The position numbers and the translations under genes are program-made. 64,000 nucleotides of DNA from positions 1,178,001 through 1,242,000 of the forward strand of contig JACKQL020000003.1 of NCBI GenBank assembly GCA_018296165.2. Reading direction: 5' to 3'. Positions 45,126-57,006 of this stretch are shown piece after piece (position 1 is the first letter of the stretch; every line of letters begins with the position of its first letter). The notes under the pieces are model-generated. The model saw only the letters and a list, made by a program, of their open reading frames with translations, was not told the DNA's origin and made no database searches. The stretch is from Termitomyces sp. T153 (taxonomy: Eukaryota; Basidiomycota; Agaricomycetes; Agaricales; Lyophyllaceae).

Positions 45126-45485
45126 TTTGATTTATAGTGATATCGATAGAATTCTTGATGAATGTCTGTTAGCAAGTCCGTAGTGCCCACGTGTACAAAT
45201 TTGTTACACTGTTTGTCATACGGTTGAACTTCGGTGAATCATACATCAAAACCCACAATCTGAGGATGTTTTGTGCAACCGGTGATCAGAAGTCGTTATT
45301 AGGGTGACTTTTTCTGTCTTTGCCATAACGAGTGTTACCACGCATTTTTGAATTAACTCTTACACTCGATGTCGTCTTGAGCTCATTTCCTCTTTGAATG
45401 ACGATTTGCATGTCTTGAATCTTGCTCAACAATTACAACTCGCGCATTTCTTGTTCACGCGATCCGACCAAGTTCTGACATAAGT
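45126..45485. other. Intergenic, nothing recognised
   Basis: CpG-containing, no supported reading frame, no repeat seen. Confidence 0.5.
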
Positions 45486-45847
45486 TGTGACGGAATCGTG
45501 ACCCGCCTCCTCACCTCCACCCACTCGAAACAGCTCTACTCTTCGTCACGACTAACCCCAACTCTCCTAATCTACCATTCTAACCGATGATTACCCGACG
45601 CGACCGGTATAACTCCCTAAAAGTATTTTATATTACTCACCTACTCTCATTGTACTTACAATCTTCAGTCTATAATGACTCTGATCGACTTATTTTCCGT
45701 TTTTACTTTGACCCGTAGCTAGGTATATAAAGAGTGCTTTGTATCACTCAGCTACTTAGAGAAATTCGAGCACTTATCGCGGTCTCTCGAGTGAACTCTA
45801 CTTTGTTTTCTTCGTGTGACTTAACCGTTGTCTACGCTTGCGTCACA
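45486..45847 (+). repeat. Probable 5' LTR of element L
   Basis: Begins TGTGACGG and ends GCGTCACA (7-bp inverted termini). A TATA box (gtatataaagag) lies at about 45,721-45,732. Rich in CpG, unlike all other LTRs here except the 55.9 kb copy. The end could lie further right, and no clear PBS was found, so the right limit is tentative. Confidence 0.4.
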
Positions 45848-45991
45848 TATTTTTGTCGCTCTATTCTTAAAAACTCTTATTCTCTTCATCGCCTCGCTCT
45901 GGGTACTCTTGGTCTGATCAACCGGGACTCCTCGGACTTGGCGACAAATCTCAAACATTTTCTCTACACTACACACTAAGGACTCGTCAGA

Positions 45992-47532
45992 ATGGTTACT
46001 ACACGCTCTGCCGCGAAAAACATTAGCGCCGCCGCTGACAGGGACAAAGGTACGCAACTGATTGATGTTGCTCAGAACAGCACTGCTCGCGATCCTAGTC
46101 CACAGCCCAGTGTCCGGCCTGATGGCTCGGATAGCACAGCACGCTCGTACTGGGATGCTGTATCGAATTTGAGACCTGGTTCCTCTGCCTTCGAGCATGG
46201 TAATGACTCCGCTAGTGGGGTCGTTGACTGAACTTCAGTCGGAGAGGAACAGCAGTGCTGACCTCTCGAAAATGTTTAGCTTGGACCCAGGAGATGATGA
46301 TGGGGGTCCATGACTCGAAGTGGGGATTCGGCTAAGAGTAGTTATAGTCAGGCAGACAATAACACTGTCAGGACTGACGGCCAACATACTACCAGTAGCC
46401 CACTAAATAAAATATTAAGTCTGGACCAGGAGATTGCAGTAGCATTAGCGCGAGAAGCTGCCCTTTTGCCATCCCTACCTTTAACAGACAGAGGATAGTG
46501 ACCTGGAGGAGTTGGATGCAGGGTCACTGAGGGGCTCAGACAGTGATAGTCTGGGCCCTGGCAAGGGAGTGAAAATGGAGACAAATAAAAGAAGGAAGTC
46601 ACATACACTGATCAAACCCATTGCTCTAGGAGGGTATGATGGAGCAGCTGATGCAAGGGCATACTACCACTTCGTAATGGAGGGGACTGATTATGGTACG
46701 TACAGGAAAAGTGAATTGCAAGTGCTGTGTCTTTGTCCTGTCACAATACTTGAAAGGACAGGCCTATGACTTCTATACTCCGAAAATAGTCATGAATCCC
46801 TGTAGTTGGGACTTACAGGAGTTTTTCGAGGAAATGTTTGATTATTGTTTCCCAATAAACTACAAGATGGAACAGCGGGATCAGCTACAACGTTCATTCC
46901 AGCATGGAGCAACAGTCACCAACAGTCACAGACTATTGTCATGAGTTGGAAGAAATGTACAATATGATTGGACTGTTTGATGAGTGAGAAAAAGTGGTGA
47001 AACTGTGAAATGGCTTACAGAATAGCATTCAGAGTGGTCTTTGGTGGGATGGACTACACCCTGAAGTCTCCTAACATGCTGCAAAATGGATTGAGATTGC
47101 AGAAGGAGTTGCAAATTGGCCTGACGGCCATAGAGGCTCAAGGAAACAAAATAAAGGATGCCAGTGGAATTCCCACAAAAGTTTAGAGAGCTCAGCAGAC
47201 ACAGCACCTGATATAAAGAAGTCTGTTAGCAGCAGTACACAGCAGAATAAGGTCACACCTAGCTCTTCGAAGAATGGCCAGTCATGCAGAAGGCAAAATG
47301 AACAACCTTCAAAGAAATCAGTAACATGCTTGAGCAGCAGGGAATGTGACAAACATTGTCCCCAAAATAGATGCTTTAAGTGTCATATATTGGACACCTG
47401 GCATGTAGTTGCCCTGAAGAGAACTCAGTAAGAAAAGGGAAAACCACCAGGACTTGCTAGTCACAACATTGAAATTGATTTTGGGGTGGCAGAAGCTCTT
47501 CAAGAACAGTCTGAAGCAGCAGGAACACTTGT
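45992..47532 (+). pseudogene. Element L gag (Gypsy)
   Basis: ATG at 45,992 begins MVTTRSAAKNISAAADRDKG, an S/D-rich leader. After frame changes the reading gives IALGGYDGAADARAYYHFV, YLKGQAYDFYTPKIVMNP, LQEFFEEMFDYCFPINYKME and GLWWDGLHPEVS, the capsid of a common Agaricomycete Gypsy family. A degenerate knuckle CFKCHILDTWHV is at 47,367-47,402. It runs directly into the LTR at 47,533, which supplies the stop. There is no pol. CpG density falls from normal at 46.0-46.5 kb to low by 47 kb. Confidence 0.7.
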
Positions 47533-48300
47533 GTAATGGGCATTCCATTACCCTCTCATTTTAATGCATTGGACAATTACAATTAGTTAATATATATATA
47601 TATATTACCATTGTAGCATCACATGATGCTACTGTAAAGGGACTGGTCTTTGGACTTTCCCACCATTGCCTAGCTTAGTCTGTGGGGATTGGCACTTCTA
47701 TCTAGCCAACCTCCAGACTGCCTGGCTCCTTACTCCCTCACTGTCTTGGCTCCTATGCCTGATATATCATTACATGGTATATTATTGTTGATTATTGATC
47801 CTTCTACTACCAGACCCAATTAGTCAATAGTTTGTAGTCATTGGCCTCTACTTTGTCATATAGGATGTAGTCAGGGGCCTCCAACTTAGTCATAGGTAGT
47901 TACTCATCTAGTAGCCTTGTAGTATATAGGCAGACCTGGGGATAGAATATCTCCAGTCCTGACAATAGCATTGCTTCCAGGTTAATTTACTAGCATAACT
48001 GTAAGCTCAGCAGGTGTGGCCCCTCACCTTTTGCCTTGCCCTCTGCTTTTGCTCTTGTTGGTTGTTTGCTCCTGGCCCACCACACCTCTGGCCAGCCTGC
48101 TTGTTGCTTGCCTCTTGATTCAATGGTCAGAACATGAGTGGTGGGCATGGCTTGGACTATCCATGTGTAGCAGTATAACATTTAAATTTTTGTACATAAG
48201 GTAACTATGTCCCAACAGATATAACTCTGTATGATTATATTTCATTGTGACCTATTATATTATATTATATCATCTTATCTTATCTTAACACTAACACACT
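47533..48300 (+). repeat. LTR M, probable 5' LTR of element I
   Basis: Starts TGTAATGGGCATTCCATTAC, a 7-bp-arm palindrome. Contains GCATCACATGATGCTACTG near 47,615 and a tatatagg block near 47,926. A related minus-strand start (TGTAATGGAGTGCCCATTAC, then GCATCACATGAAGCTAC) is at 50,885 downward. The right limit is a guess from the AT-rich end near 48,300. It is followed by I's gag. Confidence 0.45.
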
Positions 48301-48429
48301 ATACAAAGCTCAAACTAATCACTTGAAGCCTCAGTATTGTCTATGCATTTTGAGAAATAGCTATTACCAATGTCAACAACAACTACTTGCAGTTTGCATA
48401 TGGTTACTTGAGGAAGGAGAGGTCACTCC

Positions 48430-50755
48430 TCTGTTCACTTGGAGTCAGTCATCACTGACAAAGAAGAAACTTCTTCAAAAGTGGCCTGTAAGGCTACTGG
48501 GGCCCATTCAGCTCTTCCTGAAGCCCATCAGGGTTCTGACCCCAAAAATTTTGAGACAAGTGGTACTGAAGATGTAACAATGACATCAATACCACAATTA
48601 GATTCACAAACTGAAACATTGTTGAGTGATCACTGCTGGCAGCCAATAATTTTTCCAAACAAAAACTGGGAAGGAAATCTGTTACATTATTTCTGGACAG
48701 TGTATTTCCAATGGAAACAGGCTTTGAACAATGGAAGAAGCCTTTTTCCAAAGAAGAATCCTATCAAAGAAATGGTATGACAGGCTTCTTTTTTTATTTT
48801 TCTACTGGAAACAGGTTCCAGTGCCAGCAGTGGAGCTGTCAGTAGAGTAAGGGAAGAATTCTCATTGGAAAAAGTTGATAATATTAAAGAATTAGGAACT
48901 GTGGACATCAGGACACTAATAAGCTTGAAATAGAAGAAGAAGTACCAATAAAACCCATGAGTTGGGCTGAGGATCACAAAAATGAATTCAAAAGTGAATT
49001 GTTTCAGAATTTGTTTAGACCTGTATTTGCAATGGCTTGGAAGATCTCTTAGTGATAGTAATGTATTGATTGCTGATTTACAAGATAAATTCAATAATGA
49101 CAAAATGGTCATAGCAAAGAAAGAGATAGAGTATTCCAAAAGAAAGATACAAGGATGCAAAGCCCAACTAGCTGCTATCATAAAAGAACATGAGGAAAGA
49201 GAAACTCAATTCCCAAAGACCTGCATCACCAAGCCCACCTTGAGTGTTGCTAAACTCCTTGCTACTGTCACTTCCATAAAGGTGCCAAGTCTGTCTTTGG
49301 AGCAGCAGACAACATTTTGTGTTGCCCCTTCTGCCATTGTTAACACCTCAATTTGCTCTTTGACACCTCTGACAATTGCTAAACTGGAGGGAAAGCCAGT
49401 GCCAGCTTCTTCTACTACTCTAAACAGACTTCTGCCCTTGTATAATAACATCAGTAAATCACCTGGTATCTTTCTGCAATCAAAAATAAATGAAAGAAAC
49501 AGGAAGATTTGGTAAAGGTTATAAACCAAGATCTTCAATCAGAAACATGTCTCAGAGATAAAGGGAAAGGTATTGATCCTCAAAGCTGGGGAAATGTACA
49601 TTTTGAGAAAGGAGAACTGTCAGCCAAAATGCAGAAACAGTTATTAGCCCAATATGAAGGGACAAGAAATAGAACTAAAGCTGAAATGAAAAGAAATGAT
49701 GGAACTGACTGAGTACAAGATATGCCAACTTCAAGATCAATTATTCATTGATAAGAAGCAAATCTGATAAATCAATCAGCAAACACAGTGCAAAATTTAA
49801 GTTACAAGAATTGAAAGAACTGACCAATAGACCTGTAAAACAGGTAATACCTTCCAGGCAATTTGAACAAAGTTCAATGGAACCAATGTCAGCACATCTT
49901 GAAAATCAATTGTTTGGTAAACCAAAACATACTTCTAGAATTAAGTTGAAAGAAACATCCCAATCATTGAGAGCTAGCAATCAACTGGGAGAAGACACCT
50001 TGATTGGTAACCTATCAAGAAAGGCTAGACAAAGAAAATAAAAAAAAGGAGGACCTCTTGATGGCAATGATGGACCTTCTGGGAGCAATGGTGATAGTAG
50101 TAATGATTAAAGTCATGACAGTAAGTCAGACATTAATCTATCAAATGAGGACACACCTACTGAGTTGGAAAATGAAGATCCAAAAGTCAAAAGTCATGGT
50201 GGTCAATATAGTAGACTAAAACCCATACCTCTAGAGCTTTACTATGGTGAAATGGATACTGCCAAGTTCTATTTGTTTAATAATCAATACAGATCTTATT
50301 TCCAAAAAAGAGGCATATGGAGATGTGACTGAATTGAAGAAACTGCTCAATTTCTTCAAGATAAAGCTTACAAGTTTTACTTAAATGAAGTAAGTATGAA
50401 AACTGAGGAGTGGTCTCTCACACAATTCTTTGAAGGTTTATTTGATTATTGTTTTCCTCCTAATTTTTGCATAATCAAACAATGTAAGCTTAACTTGTTT
50501 GAAGAAAATACTTTGAGTGTAAGAGAGTATGCCTCTGAACTGAAAACTAGATTCATGATTGTTGGACATAAGACAGAACAAGAAAGGATACATAAACTTT
50601 GGGATGGATTAGTACCTTGTCTACAGTCAAAGTTATTTGAGAATAAGTTAGATCCTGAGCATTTGTGTAATGTTTCTGTTATGGGTTGCACAACTTACAA
50701 TTCACACCTCATAAGTCAAAACCAGTTAATTGATCTTGTCCACAAAGTATGAAGT
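48430..50755 (+). pseudogene. Element I gag (Gypsy)
   Basis: N-terminal pieces include VFPMETGFEQWKKPFSKEES, a coiled-coil (DLQDKFNNDKMVIAKKEIEY), the in-frame 264-bp unit at 49,212-49,475, then a Lys/Ser-rich part and a Gly/Asp-rich part at about 50,040-50,120. The capsid at 50,330-50,720 reads FLQDKAYKFYLNEVSMKTEE, LTQFFEGLFDYCFPPNF, SVREYASELKTRFMIV and RIHKLWDGLVPCLQSK. It is the same capsid type as L's. It stops at about 50,755, where a minus-strand LTR M fragment begins. There is no knuckle or pol. Confidence 0.7.
49212..49475 (+). repeat. 265-bp dispersed unit, copy 2 (MITE-like)
   Basis: Matches the reverse complement of 2306-2571. Flanked by CAAT on both sides (cuts at about 49,207-49,210 and 49,476-49,479). 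264 bp is a multiple of three, so I's reading frame passes through it unbroken. Confidence 0.5.
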
Positions 50756-51375
50756 TAGGTGCTGCCTTACTTAATTACAGTAATAGTATTTAAAAGTAGC
50801 TTCATGTGATGCCACTAAATGATAGAATATGTAGATTAATATTACAGAATATTCACTACAAAGAGGTAATGGGCACTCCATTACATACCCCCCTTTTGAG
50901 TCTGTTAATGGACTCACAACAAATTGGCATCCCACCCATGAGTCTCACTGGAATGCAAGCATGGACCCCTACATCAAAGCTGTGATAGGATCAAATGGTC
51001 CTACTCAATAGGCTAAACATAGTAATATCCCAGTGTGCTGCCCAACTATGCTGGGTGACAATATTGGGCACTCAGTTAGCCCATGTGCTTTTTCCAAGGT
51101 TGATTGGTAAACTCCTCTGGTAGTTCACCTGTCAAGGTCTGCTTGTGACTTGCAATGCAACACAAGTAGGAACTGTAGAATGAAATGTATTGTAGTGAGG
51201 TTAGTGTATCTAGTACTAGTACACACCTGTAGAACAAAATGAAACAAGTATAAGGCTTGTATTATGTCTACCAACTACTGTACTAGTGCATTGTCACATG
51301 GTATTGTGACACTCACCCTCCACTTGTAAGGATGCTGATGAGAAAAAAAGGTTCCATCCTGGGCACCTAACTGGG
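50756..51375 (-). repeat. LTR M fragment with purine tract, and 3' non-coding region
   Basis: On the minus strand a purine tract (aaaaggggggta, about 50,886-50,897) is followed by the LTR M start, which is cut after about 125 bp at I's gag. The rest (50,898-51,313) is without genes. At 51,313 the minus-strand TGTCACAATACC after gtggagggtgag looks like the LTR start and PPT of element E. Boundaries between the two are not resolved. Confidence 0.4.
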
Positions 51376-51377
51376 TG

Positions 51378-53056
51378 CTAATCTTGCCTCTTGCCATGTT
51401 GATGTTTCCCTCTCATCTGCTCATTCTTCCTGAACTCTTGAATTGCCTCTAACATGTGCAGCATGTTGTATCCCCTCAGCCACTTGTCCTTGCTGTGATT
51501 ATACCCCCTCCATCTGACCAAGAACTTGCTTACTCTGCCCCTGGCTTCCTCTCCTATAGCATGCATTTGATCTCTACCTCATTGCCCATCTCCATCTATA
51601 TTGGGGGAGGTGGCTCCTGGTGGCACCCCAAGATAGTGTCCTTGCACACTGGGACCAGGCATGATACACAGAACACATTGTGAATTGCTCATTCATCAGG
51701 TAGGGCCAATCTCTAAGCTGATTTAGAGATTTTCTGTGTCACTCAGAATGGGCCAAATCACTTGAAATCCAACTTGTTACTAGGCCTGTTGGATCAAAGA
51801 TCTGTGCATTCCAGGTAGACTCAATTGCCCTCAATGTAATTGGGAGCCTTGTCCATCCACACATTGTGGAACCACCTCATCCTCTCTGCCATCAACTCCA
51901 GCAGTGATATCAACTTGCCCTGCACCTTCTGTATCTGATCTAGTTGTTCATCTGCCTTGGGTAACAACTGCAAATTCACTGGGTCAATGGAGAAGTTGGG
52001 ATTATACACATACTTGGCATAGAAAGGGGACATTCCAATTGCTGAGTGGGGCTGGTTGTTATACACAAACTTGGTGAATGGCAATCAATCCATCCAATCA
52101 TCTTGGTAATAGTTGACAAATGTGCATAAGTAGATCTCCAATTCCTGATTTACCCTCTCTGTCTGACCATCAGTCTGCAGATGGTGTGCCATTAACAGCA
52201 CTTGTTTGATCCCCAACCTCTCCCACATCTGCCTGATATATTGTGCCACAAACTGCAGCCCTCTATCAGACACCACCTTCTTGGGCATTCCATGCAGACA
52301 TTACACACATTCCATAAATGTGTCACACCTTGCTGCTGCATCATCCATCATTTGCACCTCTAAGAAAAGCACCCTCTCTGTTGACTTGTCACATACAACC
52401 TGGATTGCATCAAACCCTTGAGACACTGGAAGGGGACCCACATAATCAGTCAAAATGTATTGCTATGGCCCATTCAGGACTTCCAGCAGTTGCAGTAGTC
52501 TGTATGGCTTCTATCATCTTGTCTTGATTTGCTGACACATCTTGCAGCCCTCAACATAGTGCTTCACAGATTTGGACATTCATGGCCAGTAGTAGTTCCA
52601 AGTGACCAACATCAACATATTTGCCTGCCCCAGGTGTCCTGCTAGAATTGAATTGTAATACAGCTGGAGGATCTGCCTCTTCACCTTCTCATCATTTGGC
52701 ATGTACACCAATCTCTGGGACCTCACCAACCTATTCTCCACCACAAATTCCTTCAGCCTTGCCTTCACCAGTGCTGGTGCCTCTTCCAAACCCCACAATG
52801 ATGGGAGTCTTGGGTCCTTGGGTGTTGCCTCCCTGATTTTCTCCAGAATCATTTCATCTGCCATAATCTCCTGCATTGCTGCCACCCTTCACATGACTTC
52901 CAATTGCCCACACTGCTCAACCCCCACCACCACTGCCCTCTTTGCTACATGCTCCTCCCCCATCACCCTCTGCTTCTGGTTACAATGATCTGAGAAAACC
53001 TCAGTTGGGGACAAATTTCCCTCTAGGTACAACCACTACAATTTAAATGCCCAAAT
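51378..53056 (-). pseudogene. E pol 3' part: RNase H end, integrase, chromodomain
   Basis: From 53,051 leftward: AFKLWWLYLEGNLSPTEVF (RNase H, continuing the frame from 59,445), then integrase. The zinc finger keeps its later residues (ILAGHLGQAN and CKMC) while the first His is Tyr. Core motifs are FDAIQVVCDKSTERV, PKKVVSDRGLQFVAQY and TDGQTERVNQELEIYL. Next come TKFVYNNQPHSAIGMSPFYA and the C-terminal region. The chromodomain reads SKFLVRWRGYNHSKDKW at about 51,460-51,520. Stops occur at 52,087, 52,300 and 52,580. Confidence 0.8.
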
Positions 53057-53405
53057 TATCAGGGGACTTCCATTTCCAACCTTTGCAACTTGTTCCAGCA
53101 TCTCCATAGCTTGTTTGACATCTCCGGGGCTCTTTCTAGAACCCTGGAGTTCTCCATATTACCTCAGCAATCATTGCCCTAGGGTTAGGAGTAGCTCTGG
53201 TCATCTGTACAGTAGTTCCCATGCCTCTGCCACCTGCTGATGTGCCGCACCAAGCAGCAGGGATCCTTAGACTTATTCTCTTCAGATTCCCCTCTGCTAG
53301 GTGATTAGTTACTGATTGTATCATTGTCTACTCCACTAATATACTTTGGATTCCCCTCTGCTAGCTGCATGACTCAGATCCACTGCTCTGGAGGTTGCCC
53401 TTACA
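53057..53405 (+). repeat. F 5' LTR (type ii, 349 bp)
   Basis: TATCAGGGGACTTCC (mutated TG) to GCCCTTACA. About 20 bp shorter than the 3' LTR by a small deletion near 53,145. The self-primer site has one change (AGACTTATTCT near 53,269); the 3' LTR has the exact form. PBS AGAACAAGTCT at 53,408-53,418. Confidence 0.85.
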
Positions 53406-53499
53406 GCAGAACAAGTCTCCTAAAACTGGTCTGGAAGCCCCTCATAGCTGCAAGGAACCTTCAAGCCACTACCTGTCACTTCCCCACCAGGACTAAACA

Positions 53500-54749
53500 T
53501 TGTGGAGTTCTATGTCTCAGCTTGCCAACCCAGACACACCCTCAGAGGCCCTGGCTCCACAGAATGAGGCCTGGACTCACCTGCTTCACCTAGAAACCCA
53601 GGTGCAATTAATGCAATCATCTCTCACCCATCATACTACCAAACTCTCTACCCTCTGTCAAACAACCAATCTTATCTCCCAGTCCCTCCAGGCACTGCTC
53701 AAATGCCTACCCCCAAATTCTGCCCCTCCAGTGGCTGCAGAACCAGCCCTGACCATATCTGCACCTGTCTCTACAGCTCTGGTGACCTTATAGCCATGGA
53801 TTCCACATCCTGCACTACCAGATGCATACAATGGTACCCACTCTAGCAGGGAGCAATTCCTGCAGTCCTGTCTCACTAATATCCACCTTAGCAGGGATGC
53901 CTTTGACTCCGATGCATTGAAAATAGCCTGGGTGCTGTCATACATAAAGACTAGATGTGCCTCTACTTATGTGCTGCAAGTCTTCTGCCACTCCAGAGGT
54001 GTTGGAAGCTTTCTAGACTGGGCCACCTTTAAGAAGGACTTCTGTGCAGAGTTTTTTCCATTAGACCCTGCCAAGACCACAGCCTTGATGCTACATAGTA
54101 GGGAGCAGTATGAATAAGGGAAGCATACACTGGATGAGTACATTGACTCATTCTAGGCTCTGGTAGAGCAGGCTGCTTACTCTGACAGCCTTCAACTATG
54201 CCTCACTCTCTGGAATGGCTTGCACTCCACACTGATGGAATGCATTGACAGTCTGGCAGAGGTTGCTCTGATGATGAAAAGATTGCATCATAGTATGAGG
54301 TGGCTTGGGACCAATGGCAACTCATGGAGATCCAGAGGGAGCTCTGCCACTCCCATTCTGTGCTGTGCTTAGCTCCAATCAGCAATCTCTGCCACCCTGC
54401 ACTTGCCTATCCAATGCTGGCCTTTACTCCAGCTATCCTTGCAGCATGCCCCCTGCCACTGGGAATCTCCATAGATATGGATGCCACCAGGCAGCTCTGT
54501 GCTGCTCCACTGCTGTGCTGGAGATGCCGGAAGCCTGAGCACTTTGCATGGCACTGCCTTCTGAGCCTAAAGGTACACTACTTTTCCATGGTGGAGCAGG
54601 AGGAACTCCTCCTACAGCTGCTGGCCACAAAGGATGCTGCTGGAGCTCCATTGCTGAATGAGCCTATACTAGAATTGACCCCAGAGGAGATCAGTGCATG
54701 TGCCTCATCTCCAAAGCTGGAGAGGGATTTTTGGTTGAGTGACAGATGA
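53500..54749 (+). pseudogene. F gag
   Basis: The leader MSQLANPDTPSEALAP lies just after an upstream ATG at 53,500. A heptad-like segment LETQVQLMQSSLTHHTTKL is followed by the capsid with PALPDAYNG, DALKIAWVLSYIKTRCAS, FKKDFCAEFFPLDPAKTTA and LCLTLWNGLHSTLMECI. The nucleocapsid knuckle CWRCRKPEHFAWHC at about 54,520-54,561 has intact C-x2-C-x4-H-x4-C spacing. Frame changes near 53,793 and 54,280 and stops near 54,117 and 54,156 break it. This is the most complete chromoviral gag in the window. Confidence 0.75.
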
Positions 54750-54899
54750 GGTGTATGCCTCCATTGCTGGGTGCTAACAGGTTCTTGTGTCTGTTGATAG
54801 AAAATAAAACTGCCTTTTCCAATACCCTTCATTCTGAGACAGAATAACCTCAATGCCCCCCTTCAGATGTACAAACACTAACTCTGGAGCCCCCACTGA

Positions 54900-55810
54900 G
54901 CTCCCCAACACTTTCAATCTGTCAGCATAGCCCCACTTGGGTGCATCAAATGCCCCAACAGTATGTGATGGCCTCTGCTCCATCTGCCAACTCCCTGCAT
55001 GTTGATGTGGAGATTGAGACAATGGACACTCAGCAAACCTGCAGAGTCACTGCTCTTCTGGACAGTAGAGTGATGGGACTGTTCCTGGACTTAAAGTTCA
55101 TCAAATGCCATGGCCTGACCATGCAGCTCCTCCCCAAGCCCATTCCTGTCTACAACATTGATGGAATGCCTAACAAAGCAGTTGCATGCCATCAACTCTG
55201 TAGTTGATCTGGTCCTCCATTATCAGAACCACACAGAGCACACTGTATTTGCTGTTACCAGCTTGGGAAGGCAAGACATAATCCTTGGTTTTACATGGCT
55301 CTGGGAGCACAACTCCAAGGCTAATTGGACCAAAGGGGAGGTAACTATGAGCAGGTGCCCCCAGAAGTGTTCTGCCTGTGCTGCGGAGGACTGAGCAGAG
55401 CACTCGACCCAAGTTTAGGAGCATGCAGCCATCCATGTATATCATGCTGGCCCTCTCCCCTTTGCAGATCTAGACCTCCTGGATCCCCCACCTCTGGCAT
55501 TCTCTTGTAGAGAGGCCCTCTATGAGGATGATTGGAGCAACAGTGGAGCCTTAGAGGAGGAGTGTGGAGGGGAGTTTGGTGGCATATGGGAGCTGGAGCT
55601 TCTGGACAAAGTGGTAGAAGTGGGAAATCAAATCTATGCTACTACTGTATACCTGCTGCTCTCCATTGTGGAGATTCTGGCTAGCCAGACCACATCTCAA
55701 TGGCTGGCCCAGGCATTTTCTGGTAATGCCATGCTTCAAGAGTTCCAGGATGTGGTATCCCCCTATCTTCATGTATTCAAGGATGTGTTCTCCAAAGCTT
55801 TCTTTGACTT
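54900..55810 (+). pseudogene. F protease and RT lead-in
   Basis: Reads VDVEIETMDTQQTCRVTALL then DSRVMGLFLD at about 55,061: the catalytic DSG is DSR. It continues with LLPKPIPVYNIDGMPNK and, after a frame change, DIILGFTWLWEHNSKANW (the retropepsin C-terminal block). An acidic linker leads to FQDVVSPYLHVFKDVFSKAF, the usual sequence just before RT. It then stops at the foreign sequence from about 55,811. Confidence 0.75.
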
Positions 55811-57006
55811 GCGCATGGACCAAGCGATCAAGCACGTGATTTTTGGGGTTGACTGAGGACAGTCAATATTTCAGTATGGGGGAAGATGATGAGCCCCAGT
55901 TATCACTGAGCACCATCTTTTGGCATTTTGGACTTAGCGGCAGCTGACTACCTTGAATTCGACACAAGTCACAACACTCAGCACACAAGACTTAGCCCAA
56001 GAATTGGACTGAAGCACAAGACTTTAGCGACTGCAAGACTTACTAATCATAAGAAACATCACATGGAGTCTGGAACTTGGGCCTAAATCATCAAGGCCTA
56101 GACCTTCTCTAGCAATGATTATTACTGACCCTAGTGACTCTAGTGACAAAACAGTGTTCTCTTACTATATATGGACAAATTATCAGATGCCTACTTTTTT
56201 ACTATCATTTCTTTTGCTGAGCTTACCAACATACTTGAACAGCATCTATGCTTCAGGTATTGACATCGGACTTGTTACTTTTTGGTTTCATTCGCAATTA
56301 GGTGCCACCAAGACTTCACCTATGATTTTTCACTTAGTTACAGACTGACACCTCATATGCTCCCTAAACACAGTAACAGACGCCATTGCTAGTGGTGTCT
56401 ATTTGTTTACTTTCCCATACTATACTTTGAAACGTATAAATACTGACTGTACATAGACACAGAGAGGAGAACAATCAGAGAACTTATATCTTTGAGCTTA
56501 CCAGCAAGAGATTTCACTTTGCTTCCTTTGCTCTTTTATCACTTTCTATTCAAGCTTAGCAATAAGCCTTTTTGACTTCGACCTTGACTTAGTGTGGTGC
56601 CAACTGCAGGTGCCTATTTTTATTAATCCAACTTAGCGACGCTAGCAACTATGGCTAGCAATCAGTTTACATTCATCCCTTGATTATAGTCTTCCTGTTA
56701 CCACCTTTCCCCATCTCTACCCTATTCCCTCACTCTCCACTACCTCCATTAGGAGGGCATTTTGTCTTAGTGACGTTACTGGTCTTTACTCTTTTTCTTT
56801 CCTGATTGTTACTAGCGACCTCTGCTAGCCATAGCGACTTCTATCGACTTCACTCCACAACGTAACCTTCACTCTAGTTCTCTGGGACGGTTACTGACTT
56901 GCCCTCAACTATTAACTTCCTACTGCCAGCTACCCTATCTAGTGACTAGTGTTAGGTCCTCTTTTTAGGTTTCCTGCATGGCACTAGGCGGCATAGAAGC
57001 ACATCA
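55811..57006 (+). mobile_element. Family 2 element 3' fragment (internal end plus LTR)
   Basis: 55,811-55,886 equals B's last internal segment including the purine tract; the LTR is 55,887-57,006 (TGATGAGCCCC to AGCACATCA). About twenty CpG sites are kept, against none seen in B's 5' LTR, so it is the youngest copy. The 5' part is missing, and with it F's RT domain, so a deletion followed or accompanied insertion. Confidence 0.75.
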
